This document shows, one piece after another, positions 12,414 to 23,655 of a DNA stretch of 64,000 nucleotides (its first letter is position 1; every line of letters starts with the position of its first letter). The DNA is from Luidia sarsii (taxonomy: Eukaryota; Echinodermata; Asteroidea; Paxillosida; Luidiidae), in contig OX465101.1 of NCBI GenBank assembly GCA_949987565.1, forward strand, positions 22,061,367-22,125,366, read 5' to 3'. Both the position numbers and the translations under genes were made by a program. A model generated the notes under the pieces. It saw only the letters and a program-made list of their open reading frames with translations. It had not been told where the DNA came from and made no database searches.

Positions 12414-13186
12414 GCATAACCCATTGACTGCGCTATTTGAAACCGTAGCCACTGAATTCGGATTCCGCGGCCCAAATAATGCTTTAGTACACCTTTAGCC
12501 GCTGCGGTGATGTGTAGAAACTAACGCCAGCATTCTAACTTTGTTGGTTTTAATTCTGCTGAAAATGGTAACTCACTGCCTGCCTGTCAATTCGGGCTTG
12601 TGGTCCAGATCCCAACACGTCCGCACGCCAACCCCACCAGGCAGGGTTCGCCTCGTCAGCGGTGGGCATCCGCACTGAGACAGAGCGTGCGTTTTGGTTC
12701 GACCGTCATTCCACTGAGAATTCCCACAAACAAAAATTAGCTATAGGGTCTGTTATACGGTGGATGACAAAGTACACAAGCATTCACACCACCGAGCTGA
12801 ACACGGGACAAAAAGTATTGGTTTACGACCGCCAAAACGCACCCCTGGGGGTGGGGTCGATGACTTTATACCACGACCGTAAAGCAATGACCTGTAACTA
12901 TAATATCAGACATGCAAGTTCGGCATACTATTATTAATGACAGTTTAGACTCCACGTCTTTTATGTTGCTTCAATCTCTCAAATTTCGTCATCCTCAGCA
13001 GAAGAGGATGTTGCAGATTTGTGGTAGGGCGCCCTCAATAATAGTAAAGCGCGGATCGCGAAAAAAAAAACAGGACATGAGATCGTGAGACAAAAAATGT
13101 TATCAAAAATCAAACAGGTTATCGAATACATGTACACTGTCGTACGAAAGTCTTCGTGTAGCACACTCATGAATTTGAACTGAAAT

Positions 13187-13508
13187 GTCCGGAGGCGATC
13201 AACGACCGGTTTATGCCCACCGAGAGCACGGGCGGACACGTCCGTCATACCGGGCAACGCCTCGGTGGCCGACCTCACGGGCACGCGCACCAGTACCAGT
13301 ACGGGCCCCTCGGTAAGTTCGGCAATGCCTTCCTTAACATTGTGCCAATGCTCGCTCACACATCCCCGTCTAATTGGAGAGCACCATTCACCATCGACAC
13401 GCCGGATGTCGGATGCACTGCAGGGGTCAGACAGCAGCCTAATGGTCAAAATCCGCGCTCCCCCGAAACGGTCCTTGCCCGGATCTGGACCCTGGCGGGT
13501 GTAGCGGT
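13187..13508 (+). pseudogene. Decayed, internally deleted EHD copy
   Basis: The left part (13187-13405) aligns with EHD exon 1 around 15798-15985. Shared pieces include CGACCGG, CGAGAGC, CCGGGCAACGCCT, CAGTACGGGCCCCT against CAGTACCGGGCCCT, AAGTTCGGCAA, TGCTCGCTCAC and CATCGACACGCCGG; in protein terms LGKFGNAFLN is kept. The right part (about 13425-13508) aligns with exon 2 around 19499-19575: ACGGTCCT, CGGATCTGGA and CTGGC, giving VLARIWTLAGV against VLGRIWKLADV. Everything between is missing: the end of exon 1, the 2.6 kb intron and the first half of exon 2. The DTPG switch motif reads DTPD and there is no start, P-loop or EF-hand, so it cannot make an EHD protein. It is either a retrocopy with an internal deletion or a rearranged genomic fragment. 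Confidence 0.8.
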
Positions 13509-13509
13509 C

Positions 13510-14940
13510 TGATCCGGGTCCCATGCTCAGATGAGACCGTTACCATTATGGATAAAAAAAAAACGTCATGCGCAGTGCGAATGGTAGATGTCCATTATGA
13601 AGGCCGTGCTGAGTCGATACGGCCAGCGCTTTCAGGCACGTTCGTTGACCCGTAGTTGACCCGTAGTAGGCCTATTATAGAACTTGGAGTTTTACATTGG
13701 GAAAGAAATGCTACAGTTGTCCCCGTAATGAGGGTGTATAGATTGGCATTATACAATCAAAAGCAAAATATAGTTTTACAAACTGTTTGTTCGCGGATAA
13801 TCATAAACACTAGTCACATGAAGGGCGCCACCACGTGCTTGGTTCACTGACTCGTCTGAGCACGCTGAGCAGCTGAGAACGTTGCTGCAGTAACGTCACG
13901 ACCCAACTCAGCACGGGCGCCCGTCTGAGATCGTTACACTGGTATTGACCACGACTGCATGATGGATGGAAGCTGAGGAGTATAGTTGAAGGACGACACT
14001 CCGGAATCTCTGCCGGATGATCTTATTCCTCTGCGAGCTGCCCAAACGATACTTTATTGCTTGAAGCGCTCCTAGTCCTAAGTTCCCGGGCCAACGAGAC
14101 CCTTCTATCATGTTATATCTATAAGACTCTTCCGCATAAGTATAATTATTTACCGAATTTTCTGTCATCTAGGCCTTACTTCTCTTCAGTCCTATTGTTT
14201 TGTCCTTGTCACTCTAACTTCGAAGAAGGTCGGCTGGGATCGAAACGTTCACACTTTTTTTTCTCCACATGAATTTCACAACTGGTGACGGACAACGAGA
14301 GTATGGCCTAAACATGATTATAGGCTAGTAAAGAAAATAACGATACGAAATAATTATTACATGTAGGCCTACAGTATTATTATTCTGTCAACGAGTATAC
14401 TATGCTGGCTTCCGTGAGTCCCTTTCACTTTGGTCATAATTATTGTAAACTTTACCAATCGCCAGGGATGGAACCAACATGCCTTGTTTGGGAAAACTTT
14501 AAGCATCAAGAGCGGTGTGAGTCTAGCCTTCGAGCCAGGCAACCTTTGTATCACAGCTGACGAAGACTTGTAATTCCTTTTTCAACCAAAAGGCCAAGCG
14601 GGCACGTGCCGCTAATCGTAGCGTCTGCCGTGGCCTCGAGATTCGGTCCGTGATTTAAAAAAACACCCACCCCAAACAAGTGCAACTGAAAAGGTCACCA
14701 TAAGGCATAAGTTAGCTGGTACTACCTGACAAGACAAGGATCAGGATTATTCATTATTATTTTTATTTTTTACGATGTTACAGGGCGCCCTCAATTCACC
14801 GAATGCCGAAAAGAGTGATGTCATCTTCGTAGAAACACGTCTAGTGGCCGACTCTAAAGGATGTCACCATTCGCATTGAGCCACCGCATAAAATGTTGTG
14901 CACCAGCCTATCCCGTACCGGGTGGCGTGTCAGCGCCTTG
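13510..14940. other. Gene-free stretch, nothing recognised
   Basis: Mixed-composition sequence between the EHD pseudogene and the EHD upstream inverted repeat. No open frame here has conserved features. Confidence 0.45.
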
Positions 14941-15184
14941 TGTCAGGTAACGTATGTTGTCGCGATCCTCTGCCGAGTATGAATATTCATCAGGTGTGAA
15001 GTCACTGCACAACGATCCGGATACGACCGATCCGTATCCGCACCACTGTAATTGTGTCGCGACACTGTGAAGAGACGGCGCGCGTCTCAGCAGAGAATAA
15101 CTGCAAAGGTACGTGTGCATAGACTAAGCCATGTGGCCCGGTAAAAGAGAACTGCACACCTGGCACGAAATCAGAGTAGGCCGC

Positions 15185-15207
15185 ACTACTTACTGCTAGT
15201 AAGTAGT
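15185..15207. repeat. Perfect 10-bp hairpin within the EHD upstream repeat
   Basis: ACTACTTACT, three-base loop GCT, then AGTAAGTAGT. It sits in the spacer of the larger inverted repeat. Confidence 0.8.
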
Positions 15208-15282
15208 ATGGTACAGTGTATTGTTCTATACTGTTGTCAGTGGTGCGGATTCGGAGTAGTACGGATGCGGATCGTTTTGCAG

Positions 15283-15290
15283 TGACGTCA
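15283..15290. promoter_or_regulatory. Candidate CRE (TGACGTCA) upstream of EHD
   Basis: A perfect palindromic cAMP-response element consensus, 225 bp before the EHD ATG, in the right arm of the inverted repeat. The matching place in the left arm reads TGAAGTCA, so only one arm keeps the site. Whether it works is inference. Confidence 0.4.
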
Positions 15291-15514
15291 TACCAGATGT
15301 ATATTCATACACGGCAGAGGATCGCGACAACATACGTTACCGTGTCATGCGCGATGGATGATTATACACTGTGCTATGTAAACCCGCACACATTGCACAG
15401 ACTGCACCCTGAGCTGAAATAGGTGTGTTCGTTCGGTTTGTAAGTTAGCTGGCTCTCAATTTCCGTACAAACCTTGTGTCGAATTTCGGACAGAGAACTC
15501 CCCCCAGGTTCAAG

Positions 15515-16429
15515 ATGTTCTCGTGGCTGAACAAGGACGAGAACCGGCGAAAGCAGCCGCACACGTACAACTCCGTGGTGGAGGGTTTGCAGGAGCTGTA
15601 CCGGACCACGATCCTGCCGCTGGAGGAGCACTACAAATTCCATGAGTTCCACTCGCCGGCCATGGACCAGGCCGACTTTCTGGCCAAGCCCCTCATCCTC
15701 CTGGTGGGCCAGTACTCGACGGGAAAGACCACCTTCATCAGGTACCTCCTGGAGAAGGAGTTCCCGGGCATCCGGGTGGGCCCCGAGCCGACCACCGACC
15801 GGTTCATGGCCATCGAGAGCGCCGAGTCGGACACGGTCATCCCGGGCAACGCCTTGGTGGTGGACCCCAAGCGCCAGTACCGGGCCCTGGGCAAGTTCGG
15901 CAACGCCTTCCTCAACCGGTTCCAGTGCTCGCTCACCCAGAGCCCCGTCCTGGACAGCATCACCATCATCGACACGCCGGGCATCCTGTCGGGCGAGAAG
16001 CAGCGGGTGGACCGGGGCTACGACTTTGTGGGCGTGCTGGAGTGGTTCGCCGAGAGGGCGGACCGCATCATCCTGCTCTTCGACGCCCACAAGCTGGACA
16101 TCTCGGACGAGTTCCGCCGCTGCATCGAGGCGCTGAAGGGCAACGACGACAAGATCCGCATCGTCCTGAACAAGTCGGACATGGTCGACCACCAGCAGCT
16201 GATGCGAGTCTACGGCGCGCTCATGTGGTCCCTGGGCAAGGTGATCAACACGCCCGAGGTCTCGCGCGTTTACATCGGCTCCTTCTGGGACAAGCCGCTC
16301 CACTTCGACATGAACCGGAAACTGTTTGAGGCCGAGGAGCTGGATCTCTTCAAGGACATCCAGAGCCTGCCCAGAAATGCCGCCCTCCGCAAGTTGAATG
16401 ATCTCATTAAGAGAGCCCGTCTGGCCAAG
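15515..16429 (+). CDS. EHD: EHD coding exon 1: dynamin-type G domain
   Basis: 305 codons from MFSWLNKDEN to KRARLAK, followed by donor GTATGT. It holds the whole nucleotide-binding domain in one exon; as I recall, vertebrate EHD genes split this region. Confidence 0.97.
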
Positions 16430-19400
16430 GTATGTGCGTCAATTACTAGTTCGACTCGCCAACAGGGCCCAGATCCTTCCCGGGTACCTTTTGAAGTTCT
16501 GAAACTCAGAAACCGAGGATCGTGGCCCTGTTTGCCGGTCTAATCTAGACTGTATAGCCGGGCTAGGGGGGGCGTCAGACAAGTTGCCGGACGGACAAGT
16601 CGACGTACGACCTATGTGTTAAAGGTATAGGTCGACCTGTCTGATGTGTGGGTCAGTTTGTCTCAGACTCAGAGGTGAGTTGTCCGTCTGGCGACTTGTC
16701 TGACATCCGTAGAGGGTACCACAGCCACAGGCATCGATATGACCAAGTTCAAGTCAAGACATGTGCACATGATGATGTACATCAATAGCCGCTGGACCTG
16801 CAAACATGGCCCAGGTCCTCGGTAACCTCAGGGAATACCCCCAGGTGAATATCAGCTGCCAAACTTTTGACTGACGTAAAATGAATGACCAAAATGCATA
16901 TCTCGACAAATGTAGAGCCTACAGCCAGAGGGCTTAACATTTGGATCAGGACTACATAGCTTTGCCTTTGGTTACTAAGGTCTTGCTATGATCAACACGT
17001 GAGGTCCTGTCCATTTTTTGAGAGCCACGGTAATTGTAGCAAACAGTCCCGACCATTGGTAATGTAGCTAGTATGACTATGACTATGAGTGCTCCGATCA
17101 TCATATTCAGAACAGGAAATAGTTTCACTACACTGATAAAATCTGTCAAAACTGTCTGAAATTCGGAAACAAATCTCCAATTTAATTGATGACCATACCA
17201 TATTTTGCAGATTCCGGTAGGCTTGGGATCCATCGGATCGTTTACTGATTGTTTACTGAGTGACATGACAAGTTTATCTGAAAGAAATTAGTTCTATCTA
17301 TGTAACCTCCTTTTAGTTTTACCATACATGTATCCTCCAATAACCGGTTTTCGACGATATAAGGACTTTTCTTCAAACTGAACAATGTGGACGAAAGTAT
17401 CACACTAAAAGAGGTCTCAGTCACTTTGTCCACACCACAGACTATTAGAATAATCATAGAGAAGGTTGATCAAGCCTGTCACTTCCGTAAGATTACCCGG
17501 TTTTGTTGACGTCCGCGGCGCACCGCGCAGTAAGCATCGTCACCTATTTTCGTCAGTGGTGTTTAGTAAGGTGTCCCAGTGCAGCCAAACGCAAAATAAA
17601 TTCTTAAATCAACTCAAAATGCTGTGTGGCACTATTAAATTCTTCCCTGTATGTTTTTTTGTGTTCATCTTTGTTTTTGTTTTTCCACACTGCTTCTAAC
17701 TCTTTCCTCAAATCATTCATAATTTATGCTTAAAACGTATTGGTCTTGTTGATGTCTTCTTTTGTGACGTTTAAAAAAAACTCCACAATCCTCTTTCTCA
17801 CTGCTTCTTCAGTTATAACCTTTCCAAATTTCACTCAAGAGACACATTTCCTCCTTCTTGGTACTTTCTCTAGCTGCTCTTTTATTTTTTTCATTTTTTT
17901 AAAAAGCCTATTAGGCCATGTTACTTTTTGTCTTTAAAGAATAATAAAAACAAATATTTAAAAAATTATATAAGCGAGACGCCCTATAGTAGCCTCCATA
18001 GTTTTTACCCAGAACGGAGTGCCTCAAGTTGCGTGATATATTTTTTTCTACGGATGTTGGGGTTTGTTATGGTAAACTCAGATTTTTTTTAGGACCAACA
18101 ATAAAGAAAACTGGAGCTTCGAAGCAACTGCCAATTTTGTACCTAGGAAAATAGACCCCAAAAGAGCAACTTTTTGAATAACACGAGTTTGGCCAACTGG
18201 AAAAGCCTTAAATTTCCACATTTTCGGTGACGGACAAGAGCAGGAAACCAACTGTAAGATACGAAGTCTGAGATCGTTATACGGAGTTGTTTTCATAGTG
18301 CGATGTGAGTTAGAAGGCTAAGCGTCGAAATCGTGTAGCGTCGAAAACGGGGGTTCCCACGATACATATGGAACGAGCACACATTGACGAAAAATAGACT
18401 AGAGAAGGTAATGAGAATACATGTACATGTATATCATTACTACTCTTAATGTTTTGTGTGTTTATTTGACCCCCGAAAAGTGAAGATTGTGCTATTTTGT
18501 CAAGGCAAGCGACATGTACCTAACATGTTTGTATACATGTACGTGTGTGTAAGGAGTAAACGTATGGCCCTTTACCCGGTTTTCTTGCATGTCTGATGCT
18601 GGATGAAACACCCTGTAAATTTTCTGAAACGTGTGCACTGTGCACTGTGTGCAATGCTGCATACTCCAACAGGAAGTAAAATTAAACAAAACAAAAACCA
18701 CAGAAACCTGTTCAATGCCATCTTTCTGGAATTTCATCAGGATAGTCTCACTTTGAGAATCCTATTGAGAAATGGGTTCAGCACTAAGGGTGTATACCAA
18801 CAGACTGGCTACAGTCCTACATGAATTTCTGTGTTTGAACAGAAACAACACAGTTTTATTGCTCTCTGCCTTAGAGAAAGGTCCTGCTAGGGTCGAAACG
18901 TCAGGCCCACTAAATTTTGAGTTTTATTGCTACTTTGGGGTTTTGTTCTGTTTTATGTGAGCGTAATATGATGGCCATATTATTATTGAGCATATGTGTG
19001 TTTACAGGTCCATGCTTACGTGATCAGCATGCTCCGTCGTGACATGCCCTCCGTCTTTGGCAAGGACTCCAAGAAGCAGCAGCTCATCAACAACCTGGCC
19101 GACGTCTACCGGGAGGTGGAGCGCACCTACAACATCTCGCCGGGCGACTTCCCTGCGCAGCGCCGCATGAAGGAGGTCCTGCAGGACATGGACTTCAACA
19201 AGTTCCACCAGCTCAAGCCCAAGATGATCGAGAAGCTGGACTCCATGCTCCAGCACGACATGACCCGCCTGATGCAGATGGTGCCCCAGGAGGAGTCGCA
19301 CGCCATGGAGGAGCCCATCCGGGGCGGGGCCTTTGTGGGCAACGAGACGCCCTTCGGGGCCGGCTCGGGCGAGGGCGCCGACTACGGCAAGGGCGAGCTG

Positions 19401-19715
19401 AGCGAGTGGGTGGTGAACGAGAAGCGGGACATCTACGACAAGCTGTTTGAGTCGCTCAGCCCCATCCAGGGCAAGCTGTCGGGCACCACGGCCAAGGAGC
19501 AGATGATCAAGTCCAAGCTGCCCAACACGGTCCTCGGCCGGATCTGGAAGCTGGCCGACGTGGACCGCGACGGCAAGCTTGATTCCGACGAGTTTGCCCT
19601 GGCCCATCATCTGATCAGCATCAAGCTGGACGGCCACGACATCCCCGAGACCCTGCCGAGGCATCTCGTTCCCCCCTCCAAGCGGCCCTTCACAGCTGAG
19701 AGCACCTTCTCCTGA
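15515..19715 (+). CDS. EHD: EH domain-containing protein, EHD1/EHD3 type (complete, two exons)
   Basis: Exons 15515-16429 and 19008-19715 join in phase 0 to give 540 aa, close to the 534-543 of vertebrate EHDs. EHD proteins are dynamin-like ATPases that oligomerise on membranes and drive endocytic recycling and tubule scission. Visible features: N-terminal MFSW; P-loop GQYSTGKT (65-72); switch DTPG (153-156); NKSD (219-222); the two helical regions; NPF-like GNETPFG; C-terminal EH domain from about 440 with EF-hand loop DVDRDGKLDSDE (489-500); VPPSKRPF near the end. The ATG at 15515 is chosen because EHDs begin MFSW and the context is AAGATG; a GTG-started extension at 15476 has no family support. 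Third codon positions are strongly GC-rich, unlike the flanks, which creates long antisense shadow frames. It is the only intact EHD here; a broken copy lies 2 kb upstream. Confidence 0.97.
16574..16704. mobile_element. Small TIR element in the EHD intron (131 bp)
   Basis: Terminal repeats GTCAGACAAGTTGCCGGACG (from 16574) and CGTCTGGCGACTTGTCTGAC (to 16704) are inverted over 25 bp with two mismatches. There is no coding capacity. Confidence 0.78.
16952..17457 (-). CDS. Possible small membrane protein, two exons, antisense in the EHD intron
   Basis: On the minus strand an open frame starts at ATG 17457 and runs to 17328, then donor GTATGG, a 50-nt gap ending in CTAATTTCTTTCAG, and a second frame 17277-16952 ending in TAG. 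The two join in phase to give 151 aa. The second part has a clear hydrophobic span (MMIGALIVIVILATLPMVG) followed by a basic tail, suggesting one membrane segment with a short cytosolic end. I do not recognise the family. The gap is very short for an intron, codon use is not distinctive, and the frames may be chance or a decayed element. The second exon alone (104 aa from ATG 17266) is the better part. Confidence 0.25.
18871..18920. mobile_element. FB1 half-copy
   Basis: GAGAAAGGTCCTGCTAGGGT and CGAAACGTCAGGCCCACTAA match one arm of the FB1 foldback element seen complete at 29973-30158. Confidence 0.75.
19008..19715 (+). CDS. EHD: EHD coding exon 2: helical region and EH domain
   Basis: 235 codons plus TGA, from VHAYVISMLR to the C-terminus. 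The acceptor is GTGTGTTTACAG. The junction K/VHAY falls where vertebrate EHDs read AKVHAYIISSL, which confirms the splice. Confidence 0.97.
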   Translation, partial: VHAYVISMLRRDMPSVFGKDSKKQQLINNLADVYREVERTYNISPGDFPAQRRMKEVLQDMDFNKFHQLKPKMIEKLDSMLQHDMTRLMQMVPQEESHAMEEPIRGGAFVGNETPFGAGSGEGADYGKGELSEWVVNEKRDIYDKLFESLSPIQGKLSGTTAKEQMIKSKLPNTVLGRIWKLADVDRDGKLDSDEFALAHHLISIKLDGHDIPETLPRHLVPPSKRPFTAESTFS

Positions 19716-19959
19716 GTCTGGCGTCCGCCTCTCCCCCTGCTGGGCTCATCTCTAGGTTTGTCCACAGACTAGGGCAACAGATGGACCTAAGTAATTGACG
19801 TAGTGAATTTGTGTGGTTCAAATGTGCAGATGTCTTAACATGTTCTGTAACATACTGCAAATGTGTGCATTGAGTGAGACCCATTCCCAATCAAAACTAA
19901 AATTCACCCTCGCCTTCAAAAGTCAATCTTGCCCTCGAACCACCACCCCAACAAAAATT

Positions 19960-19969
19960 AATAAATAAA
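19960..19969 (+). terminator. Candidate poly(A) signals of EHD
   Basis: Two overlapping AATAAA hexamers (19960-19965 and 19964-19969), about 245 bp after the EHD stop. They are the first such signals downstream, so the 3' UTR may be short. Confidence 0.5.
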
Positions 19970-21660
19970 ATGTGTGTAATCCAAAAAGACAGTGTATTGA
20001 AGTGTATTACCAAAATTAAACTGAAGTGAAAAGTAACCAGACGTAAAATCAGTGCGCTAGTTGTAACACTAATTGTGCACAATGTACATGTGTATCTTAG
20101 ACTTAATGCAATTCAATAGCTGAATGTACATGTAGTTGTAATGAGCTGTTATTGGGAACCTGGTTTATTCTCGGATCCTTGGCTCGGTACTGGAGGGCAC
20201 TATGTATTTGACACTGCTTTACAATCCACAAAACTATAGCAATGGCCGCTCCCTAACATGTACAGTGAACAAGATGTCCAACCCGTATACAAATACAAGA
20301 TTACATGTATGTGTGTAACAGAGTTCTGAATGCGGGTCAGGGGTCATGACAGTGCACAGTTAGTAGACTAGCCAACAAGTCTGATTTGCAGAATATTAGA
20401 GCATAGTAGTCGTCACCCTGTCAGGCCAGCATGATGTTGCTATTGCTTTGTGACAGGCAACCAGTCTACAGGTGGTCTTGGCAAATTGGCCAAGAGAAAT
20501 GCCAAGAAATCCTTGGCCCAATGTTTTGGGGTTTTTTTTCCATCTGTCAGGGACAGACTTTCAGTTTCACTCTACCCTTCTCAGTAAATCAAAATTCTAC
20601 TTTTCAAATGACTAACTTAAACCCGAAACATTTCAAGTGCCCAAGCGGAGTTAACAACAGACAATCCCTGCTTGTTAAAACTCTTGCTATGCATGGGTGA
20701 AGTGGTGGTGTTTTTCTTCTGTTCAAAATATTCAAACAAAGACAGTTTTATCTGTTCACCGTCTATGGAAGGAAAGCAGCCCTTTTGAATGAGATGCAAG
20801 GGAAAGGTGTCTTAAGTTGAGAAAAATATGATGGTTACCCTCATATTTTCTTCTTCACAAAAGCAGACTATTTTCACATCAGTATAGATCACATGTAATA
20901 CTTGAACACAATGTGCCAATGTAAAATGTATCATTTAGGGCCTAATCCTTTTCAAGGTTATTGTATGCCATTTTATTTCATTCCTTTGTGCCACGCCCCC
21001 CAAAAAAGAAGTTAATCATTATGTAGTATTATTGTATGAGCTACTACCTGTAGGTACAAATGTAGTTTGAATTAACTCATACAACTCTAATTTACAATAT
21101 CAAATTATAACTTTACCTTTTTTTCAAAATTTATTCCACGTGTCTGATGTGTAAATCAGTTCCTTTTATGTATTTAAGATAGTATTCTTGATGTTTTATT
21201 TACTAAAGCAAATTATTAACAAATTGTATAAGATTATCCCTAAAAGCAAAATATAAGAAACATGGTGGATAAATAGTAGTAGAGGTAGATGTATACAACA
21301 TTTCTTAACAAATACCATTTGTTGATTGATTAAGTTTTGGTGGATTTGTTTGGTTTTTTTTTTCTTTTCTTTTTTCTTGGTACCTTAACATGTTCGTGGG
21401 ATTTGAGGTTCCATTGAGAGAGCACTATTTGGCTATTGAAGCACGGCACATTGTTGTGAGACGATTGCAGTGTCACCTTGCATGTAGGACTACTTGAGTG
21501 GTACGGGGGGACATGTTACAATACATGTACACTCAGTATGACATCAGGCGATAGAACTCAATGAGGGTCTGGCAGACCCGTTCTGCCATACTCGATGTCC
21601 ATGTATAACAAGCACTCCATGCTCAGTGCTTTGCCCGATTGCCTACTGAAAAAAAAAAAA
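19970..21660. other. Gene-free stretch between the convergent genes
   Basis: AT-rich, with T-runs near 20530 and 21350 and a few TACATG motifs. No exon or array was recognised. Confidence 0.45.
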
Positions 21661-21667
21661 TTTCAAT

Positions 21668-21740
21668 ACAGGCAGCCCGGGCGGGATTCAAACCCGCGAC
21701 TCCTGCTTTCTAGTGCAGATGTCTGAATCACAAGACTTAC
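21668..21740 (-). repeat. tRNA-like sequence (repeat head or tRNA pseudogene)
   Basis: Read on the minus strand it ends GGGTTTGAATCCCGCCCGGGC, a T-arm with a near-consensus B box (GGTTTGAATCC), preceded by a GCACTAGAAAGCAGGAGTC anticodon-arm-like part. A related sequence is at 30300-30375. The stems are imperfect, so I do not call a working tRNA. Confidence 0.55.
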
Positions 21741-22267
21741 TAAGCTGGTCAGGATCGTGTGTTGAATTTGAATCTGTATAACGACGGGCACCACATTGCA
21801 TCGTGGATATCATACAAAATCATAGTACAGTATGTAGATGATGAGGGAATGGCAGTAAGTAGAGAGTACGGCTTACTCTTAACTAGGAACCACACGTGCA
21901 CATAAAGAGGACAAATGCAGTGCACACTGTACACTGTAATCTTTGACCTTTACCAATGTTGTATTGGGCCTTTAAAGTGTGTAACTTTTCAAACTTAACC
22001 TTGTTGCTTATTGGCAGGGACAAAACTAATGCATTCATTATAAGCTGATTAATTGTGTGCAAGGTGTAGCATAGCTGTAGGCAACGAGACTTTGTTCCAT
22101 GATGAACTTTGATTTTAAGTTTTGGGTTATTGATGAATATTCTGTACTGTACAAGCAGACACAGGAAACCTGTAGATAACAATGTATGTATTTTGGTTTA
22201 CGATTCGGTCACAAGACCAACGATTTTCCTGCATGTGTGCTAATGGGCATGGAGTCTGCCATTATCG

Positions 22268-22400
22268 AACGGAAGGTTTGCGGTGACACCATGTATGTGT
22301 AAAATGTGTCTTTTGAGATGGAGTGTGGCTCTGAAAAGAGCCAGTAACTCAACATTTCGGGCAGTGTCCAGTGTACTCTGTCATATGGTCAGTTACTCTT
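22268..22400. mobile_element. FB2 half-copy
   Basis: GGAAGGTTTGCGGTGACACC, then TGTCTTTTGAGATGGAGTGT and CTCTGAAAAGAGCCAGTAAC: one arm of the FB2 foldback family. No second arm follows. Confidence 0.7.
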
Positions 22401-23524
22401 ATTTGCCATTATTATCAAACAGCATTTTAATCATGCATAATTCATTCTGTTTTTAGTAAGTTGCGGGCATATATAAAATGAAAATTGTCTCATATTCAAA
22501 ACTGCTTGGTTTTTAATATCAGATTTAATTGATCATGACCCCTTTATTGAAATACAAGCCCCATTTCTATCCTACATGTACAATGTAGATGAGTTACTGT
22601 TAGTATTGATTGGTGAAACATTAAAAAAAAAGTACTATTTCCCCGTTTGTACTGAAAAATGCATTGTAAATATTTTTCATTGCAAAACTGAACCGCTTGT
22701 TAGCCAGGTTAAGGAGACATTTATTCTGACTGTAGAATTTAGAGATTTTAAGTACAGCGTCTTACACATATACATGTAGCTTGTAAGAATGCAAGTCAGT
22801 GCAGTCTATTGTTTAGAGGAACGTTTGTTTATGTTTATGCCTATATTGATTACAATTGCTTGTTAATGATTTCTTTTGAATATTTAGCATAAATTATAAT
22901 GCATGTATTGGTACCTAAGTACCGGCTGTATTTTCTTTTGATTTGTTATCAATGTACCTACGTACAAACTGGTATCCGTAGTGTGTTCTGAACACTAAAC
23001 AGACAAACAGAGCCAGTTCAATATGAACGCAGACCAACAGAATTTTTCAGTGGACCAAATTTGGTGGCCTCATTGAGGAAGTAGAATTTGTGTTGTCTAT
23101 GAAAAAGAAGTTTGATGACGGCAAGCTACAGTATTGTGTTTTCTGTTGGCACTTGACATTTGATGTCCTTTCCGGGCCAGTGAAAAGGGAAATTTCATTG
23201 ATTTTCTGGGCCAAATGGGCTACAAGAACATATGAACAGTAGTACGGTGTGATGCCTTGTATACATTTATGTACATGTATGCATGAAGCAGTACATTTAC
23301 ACGTACACAGTACATGTGGATGTACATGTACATATACATTGTGCACGTTTAGATGAGGATAGTCCGACAGTGATTTTTGTCTTCTGTTTGCATATATTTA
23401 CCCAAATATCCGCATTCCCTCAGTGAATATTTCTGTTGCATTGGGCTCAAATGAATTGCACAGTTTCAGCACTTGAAAAGGGTAGAATTGGCTCTATACA
23501 TGTCCTAACAAGGAGAGTGGGTTT
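22401..23524. other. Gene-free stretch with one TACATG cluster
   Basis: AT-rich sequence with a TACATG/TACACG cluster near 23255-23345. Nothing else was recognised. Confidence 0.45.
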
Positions 23525-23655
23525 TCTAAATTTGGATTATTTTGGATCTAATATTAGGACCTTTCTCAAAGGCCTAAGTTGAGGAAGATCTCCTAATTTT
23601 CGATATTTGTATTGTGGTCGTTTTAGTAGGTGAGCAGTTTGCAACATTTATGCAT
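23525..23655. mobile_element. FB1 foldback element, diverged copy
   Basis: Core AGGACCTTTCTCAAAGGCC followed by a decayed second arm and the typical tail TTTTAGTAGGTGAGCAGTTT. Confidence 0.6.

Larger units (their letters stand above)
14945..15344. repeat. Large imperfect inverted repeat upstream of EHD
   Basis: The left arm, about 14945-15051, begins GTAACGTATGTTGTCGCGAT and ends CGTATCCGCACCACTG. The right arm, about 15238-15344, begins CAGTGGTGCGGATTCGGAG and ends ATCGCGACAACATACGTTAC. The arms are about 107 bp each and largely complementary, with a spacer of about 186 bp. It ends 170 bp before the EHD start codon, so it lies in the promoter or 5' UTR. It could be a foldback transposon or an inverted duplication of promoter sequence. 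Confidence 0.82.
16430..19007 (+). other. EHD: EHD intron (2.6 kb)
   Basis: GTATGT to GTTTACAG. It contains a small TIR element (16574-16704), a diverged FB1 fragment near 16872-16955, a possible antisense two-exon frame (17457-16952), TACATG motifs near 18420 and 18535, and an FB1 half-copy at 18871-18920, close to the acceptor. Confidence 0.9.

Noticed and set aside
12662..12937. 91-codon plus-strand frame
   Set aside because: No recognisable domain, no splice context, ordinary length for chance.
15476..15514. N-terminal extension of EHD from a GTG codon
   Set aside because: EHD proteins start MFSW at the ATG of 15515; eukaryotic GTG initiation is not expected.
15374..16303. 309-codon minus-strand frame over EHD exon 1, and a similar 220-codon frame over exon 2
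   Set aside because: Shadows of a GC3-rich gene: the plus-strand translation is an unmistakable EHD protein, while the antisense translations are Val/Arg/His-rich without domains.
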